Both the position numbers and the translations under genes were made by a program. DNA of 64,000 nucleotides from positions 62,001 through 126,000 of the forward strand of contig NZ_FOOU01000013.1 in the NCBI RefSeq assembly GCF_900113275.1, written 5' to 3'. The notes beneath the pieces were generated by a model. The model saw nothing but the letters and a program-made list of their open reading frames with translations. It was not told the origin of the DNA and did not search any database. The stretch comes from Neptunomonas qingdaonensis. GTDB lineage: Bacteria; Pseudomonadota; Gammaproteobacteria; Pseudomonadales; Balneatricaceae. The stretch's first letter is position 1. The number at the start of each line of letters is the position of its first letter. Positions 44,689-53,758 of the stretch are shown piece by piece.

Positions 44689-44723
44689 GCATAACTAAGC
44701 ATAACCACAAGGACTCAATTTTT

Positions 44724-45374
44724 ATGAGTGAAACCAGCATCGCCAGCATTCTTCTCATTGATGACCACCCTCTGCTGCGTAAAGGCGTTAAACAGCTGAT
44801 CGAACTGGATGAAGAGCTGCGAGTAATTGCAGAGGCCAGTAACGCCATTGATGGCATAAAAGCCGCGAAAGAAACGGAACCGGATCTGATTCTGCTAGAC
44901 CTGAACATGCCGAATATTAACGGCATAGAAGCACTAAAAATGTTACGTGATGAAGACGTATCGTCGCGCATCATCGTCTTTACCGTGTCTGACAATGAAG
45001 AAGATGTCGTTGCCGCACTAAAGGCCGGAGCAGATGGTTACCTGTTAAAAGATATGGAACCGGAGGAGCTACTGGCCAGCCTGCGTCAGGCAGCGCTGGG
45101 CAAGGTCGTTATCAGCGACAAACTGACCACGTTACTGGCACAGGCACTGCAATCCGGACGTAGCAGTAATAAATCAGATATCAGCAGCCTGACTCCGCGT
45201 GAAAAGCAGATCATCAAACTGATTGCCGGCGGGCTGCCGAATAAACTCATCGCCCGTAAACTCAACATCACCGAAGGCACGGTCAAGGTTCACGTTAAGC
45301 ATCTACTTAAAAAACTGCGCTTACGCTCTCGTGTAGAAGTCGCTGTATGGGCGGTACAGGAAGGCCTGGGGTAA
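44724..45374 (+). CDS. narL: Nitrate/nitrite response regulator NarL
   Basis: A receiver domain (1-125) with D13/D14, phospho-acceptor D59 (LILLDLNMP) and K109 region ([10 protein letters not shown]) is joined to a LuxR-type HTH (about 150-210; [20 protein letters not shown], then [17 protein letters not shown]). NarL-phosphate activates narG-type promoters and represses alternative reductases. The ATG with AAGGA upstream is chosen; the longer frame begins at a TTG inside the narX stop. The 217-residue length matches. Confidence 0.95.
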   Translation: MSETSIASILLIDDHPLLRKGVKQLIELDEELRVIAEASNAIDGIKAAKETEPDLILLDLNMPNINGIEALKMLRDEDVSSRIIVFTVSDNEEDVVAALKAGADGYLLKDMEPEELLASLRQAALGKVVISDKLTTLLAQALQSGRSSNKSDISSLTPREKQIIKLIAGGLPNKLIARKLNITEGTVKVHVKHLLKKLRLRSRVEVAVWAVQEGLG

Positions 45375-45400
45375 AGAGAAGTAAAGAGAACTAAAGAGAG
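45371..45400. repeat. Decamer tandem repeat at the narL stop
   Basis: Three 10-base units (GTAAAGAGAA twice, then CTAAAGAGAG) begin at the narL stop codon. Likely slippage product. Confidence 0.75.
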
Positions 45401-45506
45401 CCAAAGCTGGCAATTCTGCTCATAGATCTGTTATATATTAGGTGTAGCAAATATACATCGGGATATCTTCCTTTGATACACCAACCTCTATGCGCCAGGG
45501 ACTCTG

Positions 45507-46916
45507 ATGAAAGTTTTTTTTCAAAAGCCTTATATCTTCTTCATCGTTTTACTCATGGGCCTTGCGGCCGCTGCTTTTCTGATAAAAAACAAACCCGCGA
45601 TTGAGCATACAGATTCCGGGATGCCGGCTAAGCCGGTCGATGTTATTGCTGTGCGCAGCATTCCAATGAGTCCACACGTCACGGCGTATGGAACCGTTGA
45701 GCCCTCGGTTTCATTAAAGATCAAAGCGCAGGTTAGCGGCAAAGTCAGCTACCTTCACCCCAATCTGCAATCCGGTTCCAGTATTTCAGCCGGTACCTTG
45801 GCTATCAGGATCGATCAGGAAGATTCCCAGGTATCACTTAACCAAAGTGAAGCAGATCTGCGCGCTAACCAGTCATCGCTGGCACAACTTGATGAAGAGG
45901 AAAAAACCACACGTCGTTCTTTGCAATATGCCAAAGAGAACCTTCGCGTTGGTGAAAAAGAGTTAGCCAGGATCAGAGGCATTTGGGAAAAGCAGCTCAT
46001 CTCTCGATCCACATTAGATGCAGAAGAACAAAAAGTGCTGCTACTGCGCCAAAGTACTGCTGATTTACAAGGTAAGCTCAATGCCTTCAGTAGCCGCAGG
46101 GACTCCATCAACGCACAGATTGAACGCGCCACTGAGCAGGTCAAAGGCCAAACCACCACCTTGAGCCGCACCGAGATCCATATGCCTTTTGATGCACTTA
46201 TCGGTGATGTCCTGGTAGAAGAAGGCGAATATGTCACGCTCGGCACATACTTATTTGAATCGCTGGCCATCAATCGTATTGAAGTCAACGCCCAGCTTCC
46301 AATCCAACAGATGCGTACTTTGGTGAGTACAGGGCTGTTAAGCAGCAGTCAGGCATCTCAAAGTGGCGATTTAAGCCTGATTCTAAAAAGACTGAAGTTA
46401 AGCGCAACAGTGAGCTTAGTGGGAGGCAGTTCTGACGCTATCTGGGAAGCCGAATTGCTGCGTTTCAGCGAATCCATTGACCCGATTCGCAGGACACTCG
46501 GCGTTGTCGTCGCAGTGGATAACCCTTATGGAAAAGTCATTCCGGGAAAGCGCCCTCCTCTGATTAAAGGCATGTACACCGCGGTTGATCTCTATGCACC
46601 TGAATATCCAGCTATTGTCATTCCACGTAGTGCCTTACATGAAGGCCGTGTCTATCTGGTTAATGCCCGGCAACGTCTGGAAATAAGACCCGTTAAAGTA
46701 CTCTTTCAACAGGGCAACCTGCTGGTGATTGAATCTGGGTTGCAAGCTGAAGAGCAACTGATCATCAATGATCTTATTCCGGTGATTGAAGGCATGCCAC
46801 TGTTACCGGAAGTAGACAGCCATTTTGAAGCACAGTTAATACAACTGGCCAAAAGACCGCTAGTCGCTGAAACCTCTGTACAGATAGAGGCTGATATCCA
46901 AAGGGCAATACCATGA
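45507..46916 (+). CDS. RND efflux periplasmic adaptor (membrane fusion protein)
   Basis: The 469-residue protein has an N-terminal TM anchor (about 8-27) with no lipobox, then the barrel-sandwich segments (VEPSVSLKIKAQVSGKVSYL and HMPFDALIGDVLVEEGEYV). Between them is a long alpha-hairpin coiled coil (about 100-215, Gln/Glu/Arg-rich), and then beta-barrel and membrane-proximal domains. The coupled RND gene starts inside its stop codon (ATGA overlap). There is no outer-membrane channel gene nearby, so a TolC-like protein encoded elsewhere must complete the pump. Substrate unknown. Confidence 0.93.
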   Translation: MKVFFQKPYIFFIVLLMGLAAAAFLIKNKPAIEHTDSGMPAKPVDVIAVRSIPMSPHVTAYGTVEPSVSLKIKAQVSGKVSYLHPNLQSGSSISAGTLAIRIDQEDSQVSLNQSEADLRANQSSLAQLDEEEKTTRRSLQYAKENLRVGEKELARIRGIWEKQLISRSTLDAEEQKVLLLRQSTADLQGKLNAFSSRRDSINAQIERATEQVKGQTTTLSRTEIHMPFDALIGDVLVEEGEYVTLGTYLFESLAINRIEVNAQLPIQQMRTLVSTGLLSSSQASQSGDLSLILKRLKLSATVSLVGGSSDAIWEAELLRFSESIDPIRRTLGVVVAVDNPYGKVIPGKRPPLIKGMYTAVDLYAPEYPAIVIPRSALHEGRVYLVNARQRLEIRPVKVLFQQGNLLVIESGLQAEEQLIINDLIPVIEGMPLLPEVDSHFEAQLIQLAKRPLVAETSVQIEADIQRAIP

Positions 46917-49900
46917 TCCGTTACTTTGCCGGTCATCCGACAGCGGCCAATATTCTGATGATGGTGATAATTCTACTCGGTCTGGTTGCCCTGCCTCAGC
47001 TAAACAAAGAAACATTTCCAGAAGTGAAGCTCAATAAAGTCAGCGTGACGGTTGCCTACCCTGGTGCAAGCCCTGCGGATGTTGAAGAGGGGCTGTGCAA
47101 TCGTCTGGAAGACGCTACTGACGGCATTAGCTTTCTTGAAGAACAAATGTGTGAAGCACGCGATAGCTTAGCTACGCTGACACTGGATATGCAGGAAGCC
47201 GGTGATATTAAACAGTTCGTTAATGATGTAAAAACCGCCATTGATGCCATCAATGACTTCCCGGCAAAGGCCGAAGACCCCGTTGTTAAAGAGCTCGGTC
47301 GCACGGAAACAGTACTCAGTATTGCCGTCACTGCCGATATTACCATGCCCGAGCTGAAAGCCCTGGCAGAATATTATCGTAATCGTCTGCTGGCACTCCC
47401 TGACATCCCCATTGTAACCGTCAGCGGTTTTTCAACACATGAGTTAAGTGTGCAGGTCCAACCTGATGCTATGCGCCAGTATCAGCTGAGCATTCAGGAT
47501 GTGGCGAACCTGATCTCCGCCCAAGCCATTGATCTGCCTGCAGGCATACTGGAAGGAAAGCAAAACTCTTATCAGATCCGTATTGAAAATGCGCGCCGTA
47601 CAGTCAGTGAGTTGGAAGATTTGGTTATTTTGGATAATGCACGCGGTGGCCAACTGAGACTCAGCGATATAGCGACCATAAAAGACAATTTTATTAACGA
47701 AGAACAATACACCCAAGTCAATGGTAAACCTGCAGCCCTGATACAGATCAGCAAGAACAAAACGGACGATACCTTAACCATCTATAACGCGGCTAAGACC
47801 TTTATCGACAATGAAAATAGCCGCTTACCAACGGGCACGGCATTAATCATCACACAAGATTCCGCCTCTATCGTACAGGACAGGCTAAGCCTGCTCCTGA
47901 AAAATGGCTGGCAAGGTCTGCTACTGGCAACCCTTGCGCTATTTATGTTTTTTAACTGGCGCTATACGTTTTGGGTGGCACTGGGTCTGCCCATCTCCTT
48001 TCTCGGGGGCTTAGTGATTATGTCTGCGATGGGGGTTAGTATTAATATGATCTCCATGGTTGCTCTGTTAATGGCGATCGGTATCCTGATGGATGATGCT
48101 ATTGTGTTGTCCGAAAGCATAGAACATGAACACCGAAAAGGTAAAAGCCCCTTTCAAGCCAGCATCGACGGTATTAAAAAAGTCGCTCGCGGAGTACTTT
48201 CTTCCTTCATCACATCCACCATCTTGTTTGGTAGTTTGCTCTTACTCAAAGGCGATATGGGTCAGGTATTAGGTGTTCTTCCGGTTGTTCTGCTTGCCGT
48301 GCTATCCATCAGTCTGATTGAAGCATTCCTGATTCTGCCGCATCACTTACAACACTCTTTATCACATCAGAGCAAGCACGAAACACCCGCTTGGCGCGTT
48401 GGCTTTGAAGCCCGGTTTGAAAGGCTACGCATGCAGGTAGGAAGAATGGCGGATGCGGCTATCCGTTATCGCTATCTGACAGTAGGTCTCGCCATTGTCA
48501 TATTTATCCTGTCCATCAGCATGGTCATTTCAGGTAATGTGAAGTTTAAAGGCTTTCCGGATATAGAGGGTAATCAGCTTGATGTGCGCATATTGATGCC
48601 ACAGGGCACGCCTTTTGAACGTACCAAAGAAGTGGTCGCGATTCTGACAAACAGCCTGGAAAAAACGATCGAGAAACTTCCTGCCGAAACAGAAGGGAAA
48701 CTGATTAAAAATAGCTCCGTATTATTCAGCCGTAATGACGATGCTGACGAAGAGGGAGCACATCTGGCGACGATCAGACTGGACTTGCTCGATGCAGAAA
48801 AACGTCAAACCTCATTGGTAGAACTGAAACGGGTCTGGCGTGAGTCCACACCGCAGATCAAAGATGCAATTTCGATACAGTTTAAAGAGCCCAAATTCGG
48901 CCCCTCTGGCCAGGCTATTTCTATCCGCTTACAAGGCGGCGATATGGATACGCTTTATAATGCGTCATGGGAGTTACAAAACTGGCTGCGCGGCTATCCG
49001 GGCACGAGCAATATCATGTCCGATATCCGCCCCGGGAAAACTGAATTAGGCGTGCAGCTTCAGGCTGGCGCGCTCAGCTCAGGTATGGATGTTCAAAGAC
49101 TGTCATCGCAGCTAAGAGCGGCCTATCAAGGCGTTAAAGTAGCCGATATCTACCGTGGCAGTGAAGCCTACGAGATCAACGTTAAGCTCGACAGCGACCC
49201 GAAAAACGCATTGCGCGATTTCGAAAACCTGAGCCTGTTCTCAAAAAATGGGACCGACATCCCCTTAAGTGCCATTGCCGACATCACAGAGAGCCGACAG
49301 TATTCGCGTATTGTCCGCGTAAATCACCAACGTACCGTAACCGTCACTGGGGATGTCGATACTCATCTGGCCAATACCAGTGAAATTATAGAGCACACTC
49401 GCGATCAGTTTTTACCTCAACTCAAAGCACGTTATCCTGAGCTGACTTTCAGCCTTGAGGGCGAAGTCAAAAATGACCAGGAAACCAGCGGCTCAGTATT
49501 AACCGGCTTTATCCTCGGGATTGCGGGTGTCTATTTACTGTTAAGTCTGCAGTTTTCCAACTTTAGAGAACCGATGATTGTTTTACTCAACATCCCCTTA
49601 GCATTAATCGGCGTGATTTGGGGCCATTATGCCATGGGCCTGAATTTGAGCTTACCCAGCATGATCGGTTTTGTATCACTGGCTGGCGTTGTGGTAAACG
49701 ATTCAATTCTGCTCGTTGAGTTCGTAAAAACTCGCAGCATGGAGGGAATGAGCCTGCATGATGCGGCAGGGCAAGCGGTACGCGACCGTTTTCGCGCCAT
49801 TTTCCTGACATCCATAACCACCGTGGCGGGAATGATTCCATTATTATCAGAAACCAGCTTACAAGCTCAGGTCTTAGTACCCTTAGTTGCCAGCGTCGTA

Positions 49901-50026
49901 TTTGGCATGCTCTCTTCTACGCTGCTACTGCTGCTGGTACTACCCGCCTCCTATGCGATTCTCGAGGATCTCGGGTTTACCGAGCTAGATAGCCTGAGCG
50001 ACGATAAACGCCCTGGCTATGCCTGA
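46913..50026 (+). CDS. RND efflux inner-membrane transporter
   Basis: The protein is a proton-driven exporter of the AcrB/HAE superfamily with 1037 residues, 12 TM helices and two large periplasmic loops. The proton-relay Asp pair is in TM4 (MAIGILMDDAIVLSES). Other signatures are YPGASPADVEEGL near the N-terminus and SLAGVVVNDSILLVEF in TM10. N-terminal KETFPEVKLNKV resembles the less-studied subgroup often coupled to a single adaptor. It directly follows the adaptor gene. The neighbouring nar genes give no clue to substrate. Confidence 0.94.
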   Translation: MIRYFAGHPTAANILMMVIILLGLVALPQLNKETFPEVKLNKVSVTVAYPGASPADVEEGLCNRLEDATDGISFLEEQMCEARDSLATLTLDMQEAGDIKQFVNDVKTAIDAINDFPAKAEDPVVKELGRTETVLSIAVTADITMPELKALAEYYRNRLLALPDIPIVTVSGFSTHELSVQVQPDAMRQYQLSIQDVANLISAQAIDLPAGILEGKQNSYQIRIENARRTVSELEDLVILDNARGGQLRLSDIATIKDNFINEEQYTQVNGKPAALIQISKNKTDDTLTIYNAAKTFIDNENSRLPTGTALIITQDSASIVQDRLSLLLKNGWQGLLLATLALFMFFNWRYTFWVALGLPISFLGGLVIMSAMGVSINMISMVALLMAIGILMDDAIVLSESIEHEHRKGKSPFQASIDGIKKVARGVLSSFITSTILFGSLLLLKGDMGQVLGVLPVVLLAVLSISLIEAFLILPHHLQHSLSHQSKHETPAWRVGFEARFERLRMQVGRMADAAIRYRYLTVGLAIVIFILSISMVISGNVKFKGFPDIEGNQLDVRILMPQGTPFERTKEVVAILTNSLEKTIEKLPAETEGKLIKNSSVLFSRNDDADEEGAHLATIRLDLLDAEKRQTSLVELKRVWRESTPQIKDAISIQFKEPKFGPSGQAISIRLQGGDMDTLYNASWELQNWLRGYPGTSNIMSDIRPGKTELGVQLQAGALSSGMDVQRLSSQLRAAYQGVKVADIYRGSEAYEINVKLDSDPKNALRDFENLSLFSKNGTDIPLSAIADITESRQYSRIVRVNHQRTVTVTGDVDTHLANTSEIIEHTRDQFLPQLKARYPELTFSLEGEVKNDQETSGSVLTGFILGIAGVYLLLSLQFSNFREPMIVLLNIPLALIGVIWGHYAMGLNLSLPSMIGFVSLAGVVVNDSILLVEFVKTRSMEGMSLHDAAGQAVRDRFRAIFLTSITTVAGMIPLLSETSLQAQVLVPLVASVVFGMLSSTLLLLLVLPASYAILEDLGFTELDSLSDDKRPGYA

Positions 50027-50292
50027 CTGAATACCCATCAGATAAAAACAGCATCAGATAAGTCAGCGTCCTGAAAAAAATCATCAACTCTGGCTATTTA
50101 ATTGCTCAGATCCGTAAGTTAATTAACCTTAATACCCAGCTACCCCCAATGAATCGCACTCGCGCCAACACACTGATTAACGGCAATATAAAATCCATAA
50201 AAATCATTATAAAACAAATAATTAAGTACCGAAAACAGATACCCACTAAGTGGTATATGCAAAAGAATCACTCAAAACTGCGTTAGTAAGCG

Positions 50293-50334
50293 TTGACTCA
50301 TATCAACACGTCAACAACAAAACTACTCTATTTT
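50293..50334 (+). promoter_or_regulatory. FNR-type promoter of the third nitrate transporter
   Basis: TTGAC-TCAT-ATCAA (50293-50306) differs from a perfect FNR box at one position. A TATTTT hexamer (50329-50334) is centred exactly 32 bases downstream, the class II spacing. The rest of the 437-base gap (50027-50463) shows no gene; AGGAG at 50453-50457 is the ribosome site of the transporter. Confidence 0.72.
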
Positions 50335-50463
50335 TACCCCATATGGATAACTGGTTATCTGCTGATGACTCGTTTGGGCTTGGATAGCTGAATTAATCTC
50401 ATTTTTAGACTCGATGCTTTCAACCGACGCAGCGATGGCTTAACCCGTTTCAGGAGTAGGTAA

Positions 50464-51936
50464 ATGACCACTGACAAAATCAAATTACTGAACTTTAGTG
50501 ATCCCAAAATAAAAACGCTGCATATCACTTGGTTTGCGTTCTTCCTGACCTTTATGGTCTGGTTCAGCCATGCGCCCTTAATGGCTATCATTAAAGAAGC
50601 GTTCGACCTCACCACCCCCGAAGTTAAAGCGCTACTCATTCTCAACGTTGCACTAACCATTCCTTCTCGTATCGTCATCGGCACTTTAGTAGACAAATAC
50701 GGCCCTCGTACTGTTTTCAGTATGCTACTGATGATTGGTGGGGTTATTTGTGTCGGCTTTGCATCGTCTCAAACCTATGAACAACTCGCCATTTTACGTT
50801 TTCTGAGTGGCTTCATCGGTGCAGGCTTTGTTATTGGTATCCGCATGGTATCTGAATGGTTCCCGGCTAAGCAGGTAGGTATTGCTGAAGGTATTTACGG
50901 TGGTTGGGGTAACTTCGGGTCTGCAGCGGCGGCAATGACACTGCCTACTCTTGCACTCATGTTTGGTGGCGAAGACGGCTGGCGTTATGCGATAGGATCG
51001 ACTGGTGTACTGGCCTTTGCATACGGTATCTTTTATCGCAAAGTCGCACGTGATACCCCTAAAGGTTCCACCTATTTCAAGCCGAAAAAACACGGGGGTC
51101 TGGAAGTTACCAGTAAAGGAGATTTCTACTTTTATCTGCTAATGAACGTGCCTATGTATTTGGCACTGGCGGTTCTTACCTGGAAGCTTTCGCCCTCAAA
51201 CCTAGGCATTCTCGATGATGTAGGTACTTATGGCATCTATGCGGTTCTGGTTATTTTATTCCTGGTACAAGTTCGCGCGATCTACCATGTCAATGCAGAG
51301 AACCTGAAACACGGTGTGCCCGAGATTCATCGCTACAAATTTAAACAGGTGGCTGTGTTGGATGTGGCTTACTTTGTTACTTTTGGTTCAGAGTTGGCGG
51401 TGGTTTCTATGCTACCACTGTTCTTCCTGGATACGTTCGAAGGTCTCAGCGCGGTTCAGGCAGGACTGCTGGCTTCTGGTTTTGCTTTCATGAACCTGGT
51501 ATCACGCCCTACCGGCGGACACTTCAGTGATAAATATGGCCGTCGTAAATCACTCTCTTTCCTGATTGCCGGTTTGGCCGTCGGCTACTTAGTGCTGAGC
51601 CAGATCGATGGCAACTGGTTCATCTGGGTTGCGGTCTTAGCGACCATGGGTTGTTCTTTCTTTGTACAGGCCGGTGAAGGCGCTGTATTCGCAGCAGTGC
51701 CTCTGATCCAGCGCCGGATGACTGGCCAGATTGCCGGTATGGCGGGTGCCTACGGTAACGTAGGCGCCGTATGCTACCTGACAGTATTCTCTTTTGTAGA
51801 CTACTCCACTTTCTTTATGGTCATTGGAGCATCAGCAGCGATTGCCTTCTTGTTTGTTCAGTTTATGGATGAACCGTCAGGACAGATGGCCGAAATTCTG
51901 CCGGACGGTACTGTCCAGCTTATTGATGTTCAGTAA
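50464..51936 (+). CDS. NarK/NasA-type nitrate/nitrite MFS transporter
   Basis: The protein is a 490-residue MFS transporter with the nitrate-porter signatures [53 protein letters not shown] and, in the second half, [17 protein letters not shown]. Gly-rich helices 5 and 11 and two Arg residues (about R81-R85 and R302 regions) would bind nitrate. A longer central loop (about 195-290) separates the halves. This type is paired with assimilatory nitrite reductase in pseudomonads. Here it is followed only by the phosphatase-kinase and carries an FNR-type promoter. Ends in a strong terminator. Confidence 0.9.
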   Translation: MTTDKIKLLNFSDPKIKTLHITWFAFFLTFMVWFSHAPLMAIIKEAFDLTTPEVKALLILNVALTIPSRIVIGTLVDKYGPRTVFSMLLMIGGVICVGFASSQTYEQLAILRFLSGFIGAGFVIGIRMVSEWFPAKQVGIAEGIYGGWGNFGSAAAAMTLPTLALMFGGEDGWRYAIGSTGVLAFAYGIFYRKVARDTPKGSTYFKPKKHGGLEVTSKGDFYFYLLMNVPMYLALAVLTWKLSPSNLGILDDVGTYGIYAVLVILFLVQVRAIYHVNAENLKHGVPEIHRYKFKQVAVLDVAYFVTFGSELAVVSMLPLFFLDTFEGLSAVQAGLLASGFAFMNLVSRPTGGHFSDKYGRRKSLSFLIAGLAVGYLVLSQIDGNWFIWVAVLATMGCSFFVQAGEGAVFAAVPLIQRRMTGQIAGMAGAYGNVGAVCYLTVFSFVDYSTFFMVIGASAAIAFLFVQFMDEPSGQMAEILPDGTVQLIDVQ

Positions 51937-51947
51937 AGCAAAGTATT

Positions 51948-51975
51948 AAAAGAGAGCTTCAGGGCTCTCTTTATA
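51948..51975 (+). terminator. Terminator after the third nitrate transporter
   Basis: Arms AAAGAGAGC and GCTCTCTTT around a short loop, 12 bases after the stop. The phosphatase-kinase gene begins 50 bases later, so it may be expressed by partial read-through or from its own promoter. Confidence 0.82.
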
Positions 51976-52026
51976 TGTTCACCTGATGAAATAGCACTTA
52001 ATACAGGTTCTGCAACAGGGATAACT

Positions 52027-53754
52027 ATGCACCTTAACAGTGAAATCAGATTGTCGACCGCCCAGCAAAGCATTACAGGCCGAAAAGCCCGCAATGAGGA
52101 TTGTTTGGGCTTTTTTATGCCGGTCGGTAATTTACTCACCACCAAAGGGGCATGCGGCATGATTGCCGATGGTGTCAGCACAGCGGAAGCCGGCGCAGAA
52201 GCTGCCGAATATTGTGTCCGGGAGTTTATTAATGATTATTTTGATACACCGGACATTTGGACTGTAAAAAAATCCGCGCAAAAAGTGCTCACCGCAATTA
52301 ACCGCTCACTCTACTCCCGAAGCCATGAATACCTGAGCAGCACCCGTGGCTATGTTTGCACTTTTTCCGTTTTAGTTATCAAGTCCCACACTGCGCATAT
52401 ATTCCATATCGGTGATAGTCGTATCTACCGCATCCGTGCCGACCATATGGAGTGTCTGACAACCGATCATATTACCCCATTAAGCCAAAGCTCCAGCTGC
52501 CTGTCACGCGCTATGGGAATGGACACCCATCTGGATATTGATTACCGGACTATCTCAATCGAGCCGGGTGATATCTTTTTCCTGAGCACGGATGGTGTGC
52601 ATGACACATTACCGCCTAACGAAATTCAGCTCGTCATTTATGAAAGCAGTTCACTGGATGCAGCCTGCGAAAAGCTGGTTAATCTGGCTTACGATAAAGG
52701 CAGCACAGACAATCTCAGTTGCCAACTGATTCGTGTTGATGAGATCATTCGCGAGAGCATTGATGACCTCACAGACAAACTGACAGAACTGCCCTTCCCG
52801 CCTGATTTAGAAGCGGGCATGAGCATCGATGGTTACCAGGTAATATCGGAACTCTATGCCAGTAGTCGCAGCCAGCTGTATATCGTTAAAGATCCACTCG
52901 ATGGTAAAGAGCGGGTGATGAAAACCCCTTCGCAGAACTTTAATGATGATCCCGCGTATATCGAGCGTTTCATTATGGAAGAGTGGGTTGGCAGTCGCAT
53001 AGACAGTCCGCATGTCGTCAAAGTCTGTAACGCAAATCGCCCAAAAACATTTCTCTACTACGTAATGGATAAGGTCGAGGGAGTCTCTCTGGAACGGTGG
53101 ATTGAAGAAACCCCTTACCCTAAACCTTCAGAAGCAATAAAGCTGGTTAAGCAGATCGCTAGAGGCTTGCAAGCATTTCACCAGCGCGAAACCCTGCATC
53201 AGGACCTTAAGCCCAGCAACATTATGATCTCTCCTGACAATCACATTACTCTGGTCGACTTCGGATCAGTGTTTGTCTCAGGTATTAATGAAATATTTGT
53301 ACCTATCGAGCGTGATCGCGTCCTGGGTACCGTTAATTACTCCGATCCGCTACTCAGATTGGGCCAGAACACGGGCATTAAAGGAGACCTATTTTCACTC
53401 GCCTGTATTACCTATGAAATTTTTACGCATCATTTACCTTATGGCGAAGGACTTGAGCGCTGCGAAACACCACAACAACTGGAAAAGCTGAAATACATCC
53501 CCTCCGATCGCTACAACCCAGTACTGCCACTTTGGTTCGATCGGGCATTAATGAAAGGCTTGTCGATCAAGCCCGAAGAGAGGTACGACAGCATTGATCA
53601 GTTTCTACTGGATGCAACTCAGCCTAATCCTGATTTCCTGCTACCCAAAGAAGTAGAAAAGAAAACACAGAGCGTCATTTTCTGGCAGATGATGTCTTTA
53701 GTCTGGTTTATTACATCGATGTTTTTAGTGGCCGCCTTATGGCTGCAAGATTAA
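52027..53754 (+). CDS. Fused PP2C-type phosphatase and Ser/Thr protein kinase with C-terminal TM anchor
   Basis: Residues about 1-240 form a PP2C-like phosphatase with metal Asp in IADGV (D48), IGDSR (D130), STDGV (D189) and STDNL (D228). Residues about 265-545 are a Hanks-type kinase with Lys299 (RVMKTP), catalytic HQDLKPSN (D393, N398) and DFG at 411. The Gly-rich loop is poor (LYASSRSQLY). A single TM helix ends the protein (about 553-572). The same fusion lies beside nasA-type nitrate transporters in pseudomonads, so control of nitrate uptake or metabolism is a fair inference; the target is unknown. It converges on the next gene with a 4-base gap. Confidence 0.92.
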   Translation: MHLNSEIRLSTAQQSITGRKARNEDCLGFFMPVGNLLTTKGACGMIADGVSTAEAGAEAAEYCVREFINDYFDTPDIWTVKKSAQKVLTAINRSLYSRSHEYLSSTRGYVCTFSVLVIKSHTAHIFHIGDSRIYRIRADHMECLTTDHITPLSQSSSCLSRAMGMDTHLDIDYRTISIEPGDIFFLSTDGVHDTLPPNEIQLVIYESSSLDAACEKLVNLAYDKGSTDNLSCQLIRVDEIIRESIDDLTDKLTELPFPPDLEAGMSIDGYQVISELYASSRSQLYIVKDPLDGKERVMKTPSQNFNDDPAYIERFIMEEWVGSRIDSPHVVKVCNANRPKTFLYYVMDKVEGVSLERWIEETPYPKPSEAIKLVKQIARGLQAFHQRETLHQDLKPSNIMISPDNHITLVDFGSVFVSGINEIFVPIERDRVLGTVNYSDPLLRLGQNTGIKGDLFSLACITYEIFTHHLPYGEGLERCETPQQLEKLKYIPSDRYNPVLPLWFDRALMKGLSIKPEERYDSIDQFLLDATQPNPDFLLPKEVEKKTQSVIFWQMMSLVWFITSMFLVAALWLQD

Positions 53755-53758
53755 CAAG

